This document shows, in pieces, positions 13,083 through 24,195 of a DNA stretch of 64,000 nucleotides; within the stretch, counting starts at the first letter, position 1, and each line of letters opens with the position of its first letter. The position numbers and the translations under genes were made by a program. The stretch spans positions 29,887,291 through 29,951,290 of the forward strand of contig OU452221.1 in assembly GCA_911728455.2 (NCBI GenBank). The letters are read 5' to 3'. Below the pieces are notes generated by a model that saw nothing but the letters and a program-made list of their open reading frames with translations, made no database searches and was not told the DNA's origin. Source of the stretch: Marthasterias glacialis. Lineage: Eukaryota; Echinodermata; Asteroidea; Forcipulatida; Asteriidae.

Positions 13083-14613
13083 TGATAGTGTGTATAGTAA
13101 TTTCGTATAACCATGCCTCTGGTGATGTCGTCAGCGCTTGTTTCCTTGAGAGAAAAAAAATGTTTCTCTTCACCCATATTGTTTGTAAATATTGAGACCT
13201 GGGGGCGTTTTAGATGATATGGTGTTTAATTAACCCAATATCGGCCAGATAATTTGGTTGCCATGGATATACTGTTATATTAAGTTCATTCAGTTTCAGT
13301 TGACTGCTGTCATAGTGATCCTTTTGGTTTATTTATAGGGAAAGTAATTGGGATTTTTTCCCAACCAGTTTCGACACATTCAATCCATTAGAAACTGAAA
13401 CACAGTTGCATGACTATACTCAAAATACACTTCCGGGTTTACAATAGGTCTGCTCTATAATTAATCAGCTTTCATTTAAGCTGTTAGTTCATTGGTTTAA
13501 GGTAAAATATAGGATTGGTAAAGCTGACAGTGCACAGTCTTCTTATTTTGCGTGATTCAATGTGAACGAAATTTAGGTCCGTGTCAGGAGAAAACAGTAG
13601 ATAAATGGTTCACACTTTTTCAGCATTTAAACACATTGATCTTACTTTCGATTGTTACAATCGAAATTAAAATCGGGGTCTTCAAATACTATTTTCTCGA
13701 CTTTGAAAGCAATTTAGACAGAAATATTTCCATGGAAGATTGCTACTGGTATGCACTTCATAATCAGTAAGCTTTCACACTGATACTCTAATAAAAAAAT
13801 GGATGAATACTAATCCTGTATTGTACCTTTAATTAAGAGAAGGTAGTGCCAGAAATAGTGGCCGACCAAAGTGATGTAAATGTGTTTTTTAAGGTCCCTC
13901 CTTTTTTTTATATTGCTTACCTGAAATCGCCTTAAGTATGTTGCTGTGGTAGGCACGGTGCAAAGTACACAACGGTGTACCGATAATTATATATTTACAA
14001 TGGCATTGTTACGAGACAAGGTCGCTCTTTGTTATTAACATTAATACATACACGGAATTTGTATAGCGTTTTTCTACATGATTGTGTTTCAAAGCATTGT
14101 CATTTCGCAACAGGTATGCTGTGCTGTTTTTAATATAGAGATTTAATTATAATATGCTTCAGAGGTTTAAGGTGTTACGGCGTAAGCTGCAGCTAACCGT
14201 TCCAGAAACACCAGGGCGAGTCCTTTTACAATTTACCTAGTTTTTTAATGCGCTTAAACTCTTATGGTAAACCATAAACTGACGCAAGAGCTATACGGTG
14301 TTTATATTGCATATTTAATTAGCTTTTCCATAATATTTTACACTTGAACTCTAAGGAGACTTCCACCATTAAATTTGTCTTTTGATCATTACATTTCAAA
14401 GATTTAACAGTGCATTTTAAAGAATTGTTTTCTTTTTTTTTCGTTAGGGTTGTCTGTATTTTTGGGTCGATTGGGTTACGCCAAAACATACACATTTCTT
14501 AGGCCTCAGCCTTATTTTTCCTCCCGCCCCGACCATTTTTCTGTGTTTCTTATATTATAAAGGAAACTGAAGGCCCAAGAGACCAACCACTCAATGCACA
14601 ATTGCCACTATTA

Positions 14614-14647
<34 letters not shown>

Positions 14648-15633
14648 GACAGCCTAAAAATCATAATGTATTGATGTGAAAGCGTGGTTTGTTTACATGA
14701 CTCACTTTGCAAACGTGATCGTTGTGTTGGAGCATAGACTTTAGAACTCCGACCTCGCATACAGGATGGAGTGCTTGAAACGGTTTACAGTCAGTACGAT
14801 GCATGTGCCAAATAGAGCGAAGTAACACAGTTGCAGGATCAGGACTTAATGCATTGTTTGAAGGTATGATACAGAAGTTGATTTGTTGTGTTTTTGTTTG
14901 CACAGGGGGCTTTTATTTTTAACGTACTGTTCGAAGGTACGACTCATTTCGTTCACGTTTTCAACCTGACGGTGATTTTGTGCACGTTTGTCAGTGCTGA
15001 ATTTGATTTGGTAAATCCACGTGTTAGATGACCAATTTCTCACTCATGTCAGTATTTCCTACGGATTATATTGCACACCGGTGTTACAATGTATAAGCAA
15101 AAAGTTTTTAGATTAAGAAACGTTAATTTCTTATTTTCTTTTTAGAACACTATACCGTGACAATAACGTATTATACCTTTGCATTAACCAGCCTATGCAT
15201 TTAACAAGTGCTATTTTAACGAACACCAATATTTGACAAGTAGTACATGTGCATTTGATGCTATAATGATATGCTAGCCGAGGACAATAACATTGATCAT
15301 AATTCTATACAGTGTCAATTTACCATGACATTCATGGGGTCAGTCCAGCAAGTACATAAAATGCAGTTACAGATTGATGAGGATGTGTACTAGACAATTG
15401 GCTGACTCTAATTATACCCATGCTTCTACCACAGAACAAAAGGTACGGCGCACTGAGCAATACAGGAAGAGTTCATTATCAACGTGATTGGAATGGCGGG
15501 CACAACGTACTGCTGCTACCCAAGGAATAGTGGGAAATCTGTACATTATGTGTGAGGGAAAGCAGAGTGGGGAGGCCGCGCCTAGACTGTCGCACCAAAC
15601 TCAGTAACGTCTCCGAGAGTGAAGGGAATTGCG
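13083..15633. other. Intergenic region between the minisatellite/SINE and the GT31 gene
   Basis: No coding exon was recognised. Features present are an A-run of about 26 bases near 14618, which may be a retrotransposed tail, and the first copy of a 135-bp direct repeat at 14749-14883. The promoter of the following gene should lie in the last kilobase, but no clear core element was found. Confidence 0.4.
14749..14883. repeat. 135-bp direct repeat, copy 1
   Basis: It begins CCGACCTCGCATACAGG and ends CAGAAGTTGATT. It matches 18887-19021 with a single visible substitution (GGATC here, GGGTC there). The flanks differ, which suggests a young interspersed element or a recent copy rather than a duplication of the whole locus. 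Confidence 0.92.
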
Positions 15634-16800
15634 ATGTACTCCGATAAACTTGTGCGCACGTTTTACAAAATGGTGCTTGCCTATGCCTTCTGTATGTGTT
15701 TACTTGTGTATTTTGCACTCATTTCGCCTGGAAAATTAGGGCACGATGTTGGTGAATCAATTTTTCCACAAGAGGGAAAAGCACTTTCGGATTTGGAAGA
15801 AACTCATGCAAATGAGTCAGCTCGCAAAGGATCAAAGTGGCGTGGAAATAATGACACCGGCATTCCTTTATACAGTGACAAGGTCATCAACCCCCATCCG
15901 TTCAATTTCACGATTGCCAATGTGGATGCGTGTTTTAAAAACAACGAGAACGGGGAAATGTTCCTTGTTATTCTTGTAAAATGCCGGCCAAATGAGACCT
16001 ACGATCGGCAGCAAATCATGCGAACCTGGGGAGGCGTCACACGGGTGCTCGGTCGACGGACACTAACAATGTTTTTGATTGGTCTGACAGATGATCCGGA
16101 GATTAATCGACGTCTTAAAATCGAAGATGATACCCATCACTATTTCATTCAAGAAGATTTTCTTGACTCCTACCAAAACATGACCTACAAGAACATCATG
16201 GGCTTAAAGTGGGTGACGTTGTTCTGTCCTCAGGCTGAGTATGTCATGAGCATCGACTCGGATATGATTCTTAATATAGTTCACCTTGTACGTCGACTTG
16301 TAAAGAAGCCTAAGGTGAACTTTGCAGAGGGTAATCTACGCACAGATCCTCTTCCTCACAGGCATAAGTCATCCAAATGGTACACGCCCCTGGACATGTA
16401 CCCTGAACCGACATACGCGCCATTTTTAAACGGTGCGTGTTACGTCATGTCTGGAGACGTTGCCATGACAATGTACTGGAAGTCAAGTCATGTGCGCTTC
16501 CTACAATGGGATGATGTCTTCATTGGATTAGTCATGAAGAAAATCGGAATCGAGCCCAAATTTTCACGACGGTACGAACAATTTTTACCCCCACGGTCTG
16601 CTTTAAGACATGGCATTGCGTCGGGATCCGGTCATAATTGGGATGGGGTAAATGAAAAAAACATTGCAGTTTGGAATGATGAGGTGGGCAAAGTATTACA
16701 AAACGACGGAACCAGTATCGTTGTTTTATTTTGGATATACTGTGGATGTGTTGTGTCTGTTCTAGTTGTACTACTATTTTACAGTTTATATTATTGTTGA
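15634..16800 (+). CDS. GT31 family glycosyltransferase, beta-1,3-galactosyltransferase-like
   Basis: This is an intronless frame of 388 residues. The ATG at 15634 is preferred because the longer in-frame extension to 15619 begins with GTG. Residues about 12-33 form a hydrophobic signal anchor after a short basic cytoplasmic end, as expected of a type II Golgi enzyme. GT31 motifs are visible: RQQIMRTWGG (about 125-134), FLIGLTDDPEI, a DxD-like metal and UDP-sugar site in SIDSDMI (D208 and D210), the FLNGACYVMSGD stretch, and WDDVFIG (292-298), the counterpart of the family's E/DDV motif. Such enzymes add galactose or GlcNAc in beta-1,3 linkage to glycans in the Golgi lumen; the acceptor cannot be told. 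N-glycosylation sites such as NFT and NET are present. Unusually, the last 28 or so residues are strongly hydrophobic (VVLFWIYCGCVVSVLVVLLF), which could be a second membrane segment. Confidence 0.92.
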   Translation: MYSDKLVRTFYKMVLAYAFCMCLLVYFALISPGKLGHDVGESIFPQEGKALSDLEETHANESARKGSKWRGNNDTGIPLYSDKVINPHPFNFTIANVDACFKNNENGEMFLVILVKCRPNETYDRQQIMRTWGGVTRVLGRRTLTMFLIGLTDDPEINRRLKIEDDTHHYFIQEDFLDSYQNMTYKNIMGLKWVTLFCPQAEYVMSIDSDMILNIVHLVRRLVKKPKVNFAEGNLRTDPLPHRHKSSKWYTPLDMYPEPTYAPFLNGACYVMSGDVAMTMYWKSSHVRFLQWDDVFIGLVMKKIGIEPKFSRRYEQFLPPRSALRHGIASGSGHNWDGVNEKNIAVWNDEVGKVLQNDGTSIVVLFWIYCGCVVSVLVVLLFYSLYYC

Positions 16801-16827
16801 TGTGCCTTGAAATTGCAGCTGTAATAC

Positions 16828-16833
16828 AATAAA
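16828..16833 (+). promoter_or_regulatory. Polyadenylation signal AATAAA of the GT31 gene
   Basis: A canonical AATAAA lies 28 bases after the stop codon, giving a very short 3' UTR. A GT-rich stretch (TTTGTTTG) follows about 10 bases later. Confidence 0.6.
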
Positions 16834-16933
16834 TGAAATACTTTGTTTGAATGACGTAATTAAACTTGCATTGCCTAATATAACCATGATCTCATGCCAC
16901 GGATTCATTACTCAGATTATTTTTGTAAGATAG

Positions 16934-17491
16934 CAATACATACATACATACATAAATATAAAGTATTTATAAAGCGCCACTACATCAAGAACGTAGCGCA
17001 TAGAGGCGACCATAATTACAAAGAAAAAGCGATATAAGCAGTGTGAAAATACAGTGGCAACATTATATTGGGTACAGATTCTTTTTAACACACTTTTTGA
17101 GTTTGCTGATACAGTTAGATTCTCTAATGGAGGGAGTGAGTGCATTCCAGGTTTGCGGAGCAAATTGAGAAAATGTGCGATTTGATGCAGACTTGAGCAG
17201 CTTGGCAGAGGTTGGTTCCATGAGGCGAGTTACATCAGATGCTGAGCGAAGGCCTGAGCGTGAAGGCCGGTAGGGAGAGAAGCAGGATGATAGGTAGCCA
17301 GGTGCTGTACCATTAAGGCATTTATACACATAAACCAAGATCTTGAAGGTTATCCTCTCCCTAACCGGCAGCCAATGCAGTTCTTTAAGATTAGGTGTGG
17401 CATGATCACGTTTCAAGGCACGGTAAACAAGCTTAGCCGCCCAGTTCTGTATCCGTTGCAGTCTCTGAATATGTGAGAATGTTCCGGTCAT
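16934..17491 (-). mobile_element. 5'-truncated non-LTR retrotransposon (CR1/L2-like), reverse transcriptase C-terminus
   Basis: On the minus strand 17491-17063 encodes 142 residues typical of the end of LINE reverse transcriptases: RLQRIQNWAAKLVYRALK, ELHWLPVRERITFKIL, YKCLNGTAPGYLSSCF, then the FAPQTWNALTPSIRES region. The frame is intact to its own stop. It is followed by about 100 bases of 3' UTR and a short TATG-type tetranucleotide tail at 16938-16953, a tail style known for CR1/L2 elements. The endonuclease and most of the polymerase are missing, so the copy is dead on arrival. Confidence 0.88.
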
Positions 17492-18439
17492 TATAACCTC
17501 TGGGTGAATAACAATTGGCCACTTGTGTCTTTTGTATAATGACTTTTTCTATGAAATGGAATAGTCCAGATTTTACCTCGTGATTATATTCTGCGACAGT
17601 GCACTCACATGCGTTCAATATTTGCATAGTATGGACATTTTGCAATAATATGGTAAAAATGCTGAAATCAATTGTTAAATTGAAAATTTGATTTGTTTTC
17701 TCTCGGGGGAGTGGGGTGTGGACGATTGAGTTCAATGAACACTGAACTGCCCTGATGCATCTAAGATTAAATTGTATACACACTGATGCCTGCGAGCTCA
17801 AGCATTGAAGTCTTGGTCAAGGATACAATCAATACAAAACTAAAACACCTTTCAATTTAAAAAAGATCAATTACACTGCAAAATTAATTAATGTTAGTCA
17901 ATAAGAACGTATGGTATCATTGAGCTGATGTTAACGCTAGGTCAACAAATTATGTTTGCGCTGATATTTGCGGTGACACCTGCTGTAAATCGGTGGTGGT
18001 GGTGGTGGTACGAGTCTCTTGCCCGCGCTTACGTCCCCTTGAACGAACATCTGACGTCACACTTTGAGGCTGGTGAATACGTCACGTACCGGCCTTCAGA
18101 GCTGGCAACATTCTGCCAGATGCACACACGCTAACTCATGTTATCAGTCTGGTAGATAGTTCATATTCGAATTGGCGGCTACGGCTACAGATGCAGCTGT
18201 TGCTAAGGACGTTGCTATGGACGTCCTATACTTCAAAGCATGATAACGCGGCGATCCCAAACTGCCAATTCAGACACGGCTTTAGTTGCGTCATTATGCC
18301 TATACAATGAAACCATGGGTTTAAAAGACCAGTGCCTTGCGGATGTAGACAGGGGACCAGTCTAATTGTACCCTTGCACCTACGTCACAAGTGGCTAATA
18401 CTGACACGCTCGCCACTTGTGGGAGTCAACTCGCCTAAA

Positions 18440-18494
18440 AAAGGTCGATATAGTGCAGGGCCCATTTAATGGGCCCTGCACTATATCGACCTTT
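18440..18494. repeat. Near-perfect 55-bp palindrome
   Basis: The two 27-base arms (starting AAAGGTCGATATAGTGCAGG) are exact reverse complements around a single T. The left copy ends in GGGCCCATT. It could extrude as a cruciform or form an RNA hairpin. It may be the remnant of a fold-back transposon, but no longer element could be bounded. Confidence 0.95.
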
Positions 18495-18886
18495 CCTTTG
18501 CAATGTTACAGCCGCGAGGTTTGCCAACCGTGGTTGGCAAAAGTACTGGCGGCCTTCACTGCAAAAAACACCAAAGTTTATTAATTGACCAATGATGCTA
18601 TCAAATCAATACCCATATTTAAATGACTAAAAAAAATACTGTCCAAACCAAAAAGTACACTAAGGGCAAATTGTTGCCAAGTCATTTTAAAGAATTTGTG
18701 ATACTCAACAAACTTGTGGTCATTGTAAACAAAAGAAAGGTCTGTAACAATAAGAAACATTGACTCCCAAAATGACGCAATCAAGATTATTGTGATGATG
18801 ATGACGTCAGGTGAATTTAGTCAACTGGTGGTGCTTGATGTGTTATAGCTGCTGCAATAAATTGGTGTTGGGTGCTGCTGCTGCTG

Positions 18887-19021
18887 CCGACCTCGCATAC
18901 AGGATGGAGTGCTTGAAACGGTTTACAGTCAGTACGATGCATGTGCCAAATAGAGCGAAGTAACACAGTTGCAGGGTCAGGACTTAATGCATTGTTTGAA
19001 GGTATGATACAGAAGTTGATT
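18887..19021. repeat. 135-bp direct repeat, copy 2
   Basis: This matches 14749-14883 at all but one position. It is preceded by a GCT-type triplet run and followed by unrelated sequence, so the boundaries of the repeated unit are sharp on both sides. Confidence 0.92.
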
Positions 19022-19244
19022 CTATGTTGCAAACCAAAATAACAGTTTTACTTTTAGTCATTGGAGTTTGTGTTTGTTGACGTAAAACTTAATAAAACTG
19101 AAATGAAATTAAATCGGCGGTGGTTGTTGTGCTTGTGTTGCTGTTGGTGGTGACTGCTGCAAGTGCTGGTGGCGGTGTGGTGCGCTGCGTGGTGGTGCTA
19201 TTGTGCTGCGTTGGTGGTAACAAGGTGTTGGTCGTATAGTGTTT

Positions 19245-19328
19245 GGTGGTGGTGGTGGTGGTGGTGGTGGTGGTGGTGGTGGTGGTGGTGGTGGTGGTGG
19301 TGGTGGTGGTGGTGGTGGTGGTGGTGGG
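19245..19328. repeat. (GGT)n microsatellite
   Basis: About 27 uninterrupted GGT triplets. They create meaningless poly-Trp and poly-Pro open frames on the two strands. Confidence 0.97.
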
Positions 19329-19591
19329 GGTGTGGTGGTGATAGTGGTGGTGATCGTAGTTGTGCAGCCAGTGAACGGAGGGGACAATGCTTGCTTATTT
19401 TCCGTTCAAAATTAATGTTTTTGGTGTGGAGTTGGTAATACTAACAACATTTATAAGGCGCACAGTATCTGGGGGCCATTCAAAGGCATCGAATAGTATT
19501 TTTTTCCTGCAAGGTATGATGAGTTACGTTTTTTTAAAGTATGAGACATGTTCCTTTACAGCGCCATGTAATGGTTTACAAGGTGCTGTGG

Positions 19592-19763
19592 TACACTGCA
19601 AAAACTGGGGTGTTAAATTGATTCTCTTGCTATCTATATGTGACAACACCGACATGGTGTTAATATTACCAACGATAAAGCAATGGGAATAACTAACACC
19701 ATGTCGGTGTTGTCACATATAGTTACCAAGAGAATGATTTAACACCCCAGTTTTTGCAGTGTA
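19592..19763. mobile_element. Fold-back MITE with long inverted arms
   Basis: Arms of about 70-75 bases are inverted copies with a few mismatches. Each begins CACTGCAAAAACTGGGGTGT and runs through ATATGTGACAACACCGACAT to GGTGTTA. The central spacer is about 20 bases. The element is bordered by TA on both sides, fitting a Tc1/mariner-type TA target duplication. It has no coding capacity. Confidence 0.85.
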
Positions 19764-20183
19764 CATCCTTCCTTCGCTAAGCATTACTGAATGAAAATAA
19801 TACATGCGGATTAAAAAAAAACCTGGGTTGAATTAATACACTATTTATAAGATGTGTTCGTGAAGTGTGAACATTAACAAGAAGGTGCCCTTAAATGAGT
19901 TTTGGTGAGGGATATAGATGTTATTTACGTACGTAAATCAATACAGTTATTTCGCTTCGTCAGTTCATATCTGCGGACAATGCAGTAATTAAATTCTGTA
20001 TTGTTATTACTTCTTTCAAATCAATACTGTATTCAACTTATTCAACCCTCCGAACAGAGCTCTCTATTATGGATTGTCTCAATCCATTTCTGGGAGGCAA
20101 CCGTCAAAAGTTGCAGACGAATAAGATCGCATTACTCGTGCGATTGTTCGTGAAGAAAGACTGTTGTTGATCGTTTATGAGTG

Positions 20184-20193
20184 TATATATATT
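20184..20193 (+). promoter_or_regulatory. Possible TATA box of the fibrinogen-domain gene
   Basis: TATATATATT lies about 225 bases before the start codon, so transcription would begin near 20215 and leave a 5' UTR of about 200 bases. Given the AT-rich background this is only a suggestion. Confidence 0.25.
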
Positions 20194-20414
20194 CATAAAA
20201 CAACGCTCGTTCTATAGCTGATCACCACACATTTTCTTCAAGTCAGAATTAGAACCATATTATGTTCATGTGGTAGACACAGACGCATAAGTCTCCTTAT
20301 TTAGTAAATAAGCTCACATTTGGAGAAGTTGTAGACTGTTCTGTTGAGCGCTAAAACGTAACACTATTGAAGGCGTGTTTACAACGGCTAATTCTCGGGT
20401 GTTCCAGCACTGCA

Positions 20415-23400
20415 ATGTATTCCAGAATATTGCTTGTTTTGACGTCCTGTCTGGGATTGATTGCGCCGACCTTTTGTCAGATATCCGAATGGGGCTATAG
20501 GGGGCAATCGGTGACTTGTGTTAAGAACCGTATCCTTACCAACCATCTTGTGGAAGTGACTTCCGGGGTACCATCCCGTCTCAAATGCGTGGCAAGATGC
20601 TTCTCTGTTCCCAGTTGTCAGTCAATTAACTACGCTACTGGAACAAAAGAATGTCATCTCAGCACTGTACAGGGAAGAGTATCTGCAGCTGGAGAATACC
20701 AGGAGAGTCAAGAATTTGAGTACTGTGGACCAGGCCCAGATGAGGAATGGGAGGTGAGTCGATTGCCTTTCTGTCTGATCAAATCAAAATTAAACACTGC
20801 TCATGTTTATCTTCAAACAAAACTCATCGCTTGGTTTCTCTGTGAGGGAGGTGAGCAGTGGCAGCTGCCCCCCCCCCCCCCGGTGAAATCTCTTGCCCCT
20901 CCTTGTCAGCCTCTGTTCACCGTGAAATTTACAATCGGGCAATTTATAGACCTGACCTCAACTGAAATTGCCCCTCTACAAACATGTGACCCCTCTACAA
21001 ATATTTTGCCCCACACACTTGCCCCCTTGCAAAAATGATGCTGGCTATACGCCACTGGAGATGAGGGGTGAATGAGTTTCTATTTATGCTAAGCATTTAA
21101 AATCAAGGACGGTCAATTAATTTTTTTATAAATAATTTGAAAAAAAAATCATTTGTAATCACGACATAATAGTTTCAATTTTTTCAGAACTCGGTTTTGT
21201 TGTCTTTGAATGTGTTTTTCTATGTTTGCCGTTGCTGAGTGGTTTGTTGCAAGACTCAAGTTCTGAAGGCAGTAATCGCCGGTGTATAACTTAAGTCCTG
21301 GTCATGAAAGTTGTGTCCGTGACCAAGACACTTAGCTAATTGCTACTCTTACCTAGGAGTAATGTGTATATTGTTAGGGTAATTATGGTTCTTGTAGCGC
21401 ACCTACAGGTGGCATCTTTCCTAGAAAAACTGATGGTTACAAGAAAGTAACTGGTCCAATTACCGTAACAATATTATTATTATTTTTACTATTATTCAGA
21501 AAACTCCAAAACATTTGGGCTCACTTTCTGACACACGAACAACATCACTCCCGGCAACGACTAAACCTTCGACAGAGGAAGCACAGACAACAGTACCATC
21601 AGAGACAACAACCATGCCAATAACATCCACTCGAGCCACCACCACCACCCCGACACGTAAAGCAACCACATCGCCATCCACATCAGCCACCACCACCATC
21701 ACGACGAGTGACGCAACTACCTTGCCATCCACATCAGCCACCACCACCATCACGACGAGTGACGCAACTACCTTGCCATCCACATCAGCCACCACCACCA
21801 TCACGACGAGTGACGCAACTACCTTGCCCTCCACACCAGCCACAACCACCATCACGACGAGTGACGCAACTACCTTGCCATCCACACCAGCCACCACCAC
21901 CATCACGACGAGTGACGCAACTACCTTGCCATCCACACCAGCCACCACCACCATCACGACGAGTGACGCAACTACCTTGCCATCCACACCAGCCACCACC
22001 ACCATCACGACGAGTGACGCAACTACCTTGCCATCCACACCAGCCACCACCACCATCACGACGAGTGACGCAACTACCTTGCCATCCACATCAGCCACCA
22101 CCACCATCACGACGAGTGACGCAACTACCTTGCCATCCACACCAGCCACCACGACGAGTGACGCAACTACTGAAGTTCCAACAACTACAGAATTAATCGG
22201 TATCACTTTCATTTGTATAATATATTACATTAATTAGCCCCCTCTCCCACCCCACCCCCAAATAAAACAAATAAAAAAGTTGTTACCCCCTCTTGCACCC
22301 CCGCCCGCCCGTACCCCCAAATGAAAATGTCTGGTAACGCCAGTGCATCTACGGGCGGGTCAGGGCTAACCAACATATTTATATTGTGCCCAAAACATTC
22401 GAAAGATCGCCTTTGTGGAATTTCTGATACGATCACTTTCCAGCAGTGTGTCGTGGGTAAATCACCGTTTATTTTTACCGTAGAAAAATACGGCTTTTGT
22501 TTCAAGCTTAATGAAATTCGGTTGTGGTTTTATTCTGATTTTAGAAACCTTGTTGATAGTGAATATTCAACCTTCTTTGCAGCTGCTGACTGTGAGACAC
22601 TGGCTAAACATGGAAGGCAAAGCGGGGTTCATGTCATATACACAACACAAGCTGGTAGATCAAATGCTATGAAGGTTTACTGTGATATCAATGGAGACGA
22701 TGGTTGGATTGTAAGTCAGTAGACTTTGTGTAAAGTTTGTTCTTTTCTAAATTCGTTCAAATTCTTGAATTTTCAAAGAGATTCGTGACCCTCACAGGCT
22801 GTGGCGAACCGGGGGGGGGGGGCTCGGGTTTTACATAATGCTTGTTTGCAACAGATTGTTTCTCTAGAAAATAGAAACATAGTTACGATGAGGCAACATT
22901 GTCTGACCTTCGAAAAATCATTACTGTAGTCGTCGCTGCTCCAAAGGGACATATTCAGGGGCGGCAATAGTGGCGCGGGGAGAGGCAATCGGAGACAAAG
23001 ACATTATTGGGGGCTGTTGGTGTATGGAACCATTCATCTTTACATTATTTTTCGATCCCATTTTTTTTTCTTGGTGGGGGGGGGGGCAAGGCTCTTGAGG
23101 CCCCTCCCTTCACTGGTTGCGTCGTTCAAAATTCTTTTTTCTTCTTGTCTGTTCAAAGGTAATTCAACGTCGAGAGGACGGCACCGTAGACTTTAACCGC
23201 AATTGGGTCACTTATAAAAACGGCTTTGGTGATCTCGAATCCGAATTTTGGCTCGGAAATTCAAATATTAAGACACTGACGTCATCAGGCACCTGGCGCC
23301 TGCGCATTGATCTTTTAGACTGGGAAGGGGGAACATCGTGGGCCGAGTACGACTCGTTTTATCTCACAGGAACTAAGTATGAACTGGTCATAGGCAGCTA

Positions 23401-23989
23401 TAGCGGAAATGCAGGTAGGTTTTTTTTATAAGAAAGTTCAAATACGTTTAAGAATTAATTTTTTACTTTGTTCTATTTTTTCGGGGGGTGGGTAAGGATG
23501 GGATTTGATGGTCTCATTTGATGCCCTAAAGTGTTCTTGTACAATTTCAGAAGGCTGGTACAATTTCAGAAGGGGGAATCCAAAACATTGGTAATAAACA
23601 ATATCCCACACCCCAGCCCGTTTACCTTTTTTATACTCGAGCACTATTGTACGTTTTCCACAATTTGCCAGTGAAGGCACCAACATTTTATTTTATTACA
23701 TTTCGCTGACATTTTTGCTAATTTATTTTTGCTTGCAGACGATGCCCTCTCGTATCATTCTGGTAGTGACTTCTCAACAGTGGATTCGGACAACGATGAT
23801 GGCTACAGAACGTCTTGTGCAGCGAGTTATCAGTCGGGCTGGTGGTTCAAATACTGCCTTAAGTCAAACCTGAATGGAGTGTACTACCAGACTAATCCAG
23901 TGGGATTCAATCAGGGTTTACAGTGGGACGGTTGGAAAAACGACTATTACTCTTTAAAGGGATCTGTGATGAAGATTCGCAAGGTTTAA
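20415..23989 (+). CDS. Secreted PAN/mucin/fibrinogen C-terminal domain protein (five exons)
   Basis: Exons: 20415-20753, 21500-22199, 22583-22710, 23159-23414 and 23739-23989. All junctions are GT-AG and in phase, giving 557 residues. The ATG at 20415 starts a clear signal peptide (ILLVLTSCLGLIAPTFC). Residues about 23-110 have a PAN/apple-like pattern of six cysteines. Residues 114-346 are Ser/Thr/Pro-rich, with nine or so 17-residue repeats (TTTITTSDATTLPST), a probable heavily O-glycosylated stalk. Residues 347-557 form a full fibrinogen C-terminal domain: DCETLAKHG, GVHVIYTTQAG, CDINGDDGW, VIQRREDGTVDF, WLGN, YELVIGSYSGNA, the calcium-site region DSDNDDGYRTSCA, SNLNGVYY and WDGWKNDYYSLKGSVMKI. 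Such proteins are usually extracellular lectin-like recognition molecules. An immune, adhesive or mucus role is inference, and the glycan bound is unknown. The long unspliced first-exon frame past 20753 is intron read-through. Confidence 0.9.
21672..22170 (+). repeat. 51-bp coding minisatellite (mucin-like repeats) in exon 2
   Basis: The unit encodes 17 residues, with ATCACGACGAGTGACGCAAC at its core, and is repeated about nine times with very few changes (TCA or CCA in the PST-S/P-A position). The last unit is shortened. Because 51 is a multiple of three, gain or loss of units keeps the frame, so stalk length may vary between alleles. The frames of other strands are open too but are shadows. 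Confidence 0.95.
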
Positions 23990-24022
23990 TCGTGGAGTTC
24001 CTGCCTCCATGGTTTAACAACA

Positions 24023-24195
24023 TAGACCTTTTGCATTGACGTCATCACGCCGCCATCTTAGAGGTAAATCGATGATGTAACAATGGAAACGCAGAGATTT
24101 GTACGCGCGGCGCACAGGATTGGCCAATGAACAACCTCATTTTGACCTCTAGACGAGGGCGCCCTACTCAAATGACGTCATGTGCATAAGGTCTA
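24023..24195. mobile_element. MITE just downstream of the fibrinogen-domain gene
   Basis: Terminal inverted repeats start TAGACCTTTTGCATTGACGT on the left and end ACGTCATGTGCATAAGGTCTA on the right (about 22 bases, few mismatches). The element starts 34 bases after the stop codon, so it probably lies in the 3' UTR. Its first bases match those of the element at 57794-57969. Confidence 0.75.

Larger units (their letters stand above)
17492..20414. other. Repeat-rich spacer before the fibrinogen-domain gene
   Basis: No coding exon was recognised. The spacer carries a short hairpin (CACAAGTGGC with GCCACTTGTG, about 18387-18421), a 55-bp palindrome, the second 135-bp repeat copy, a GGT microsatellite and a fold-back element, each listed separately. 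Long tryptophan or proline frames here come only from the GGT repeat. Confidence 0.5.

Noticed and set aside
19109..19438. Poly-Pro and poly-Trp frames
   Set aside because: These are translations of the GGT microsatellite with no other support.
21496..22212. Minus-strand frame of 238 residues rich in Val and Ala
   Set aside because: It is the shadow of the exonic 51-bp mucin repeat; the plus frame has splice sites and domain context.
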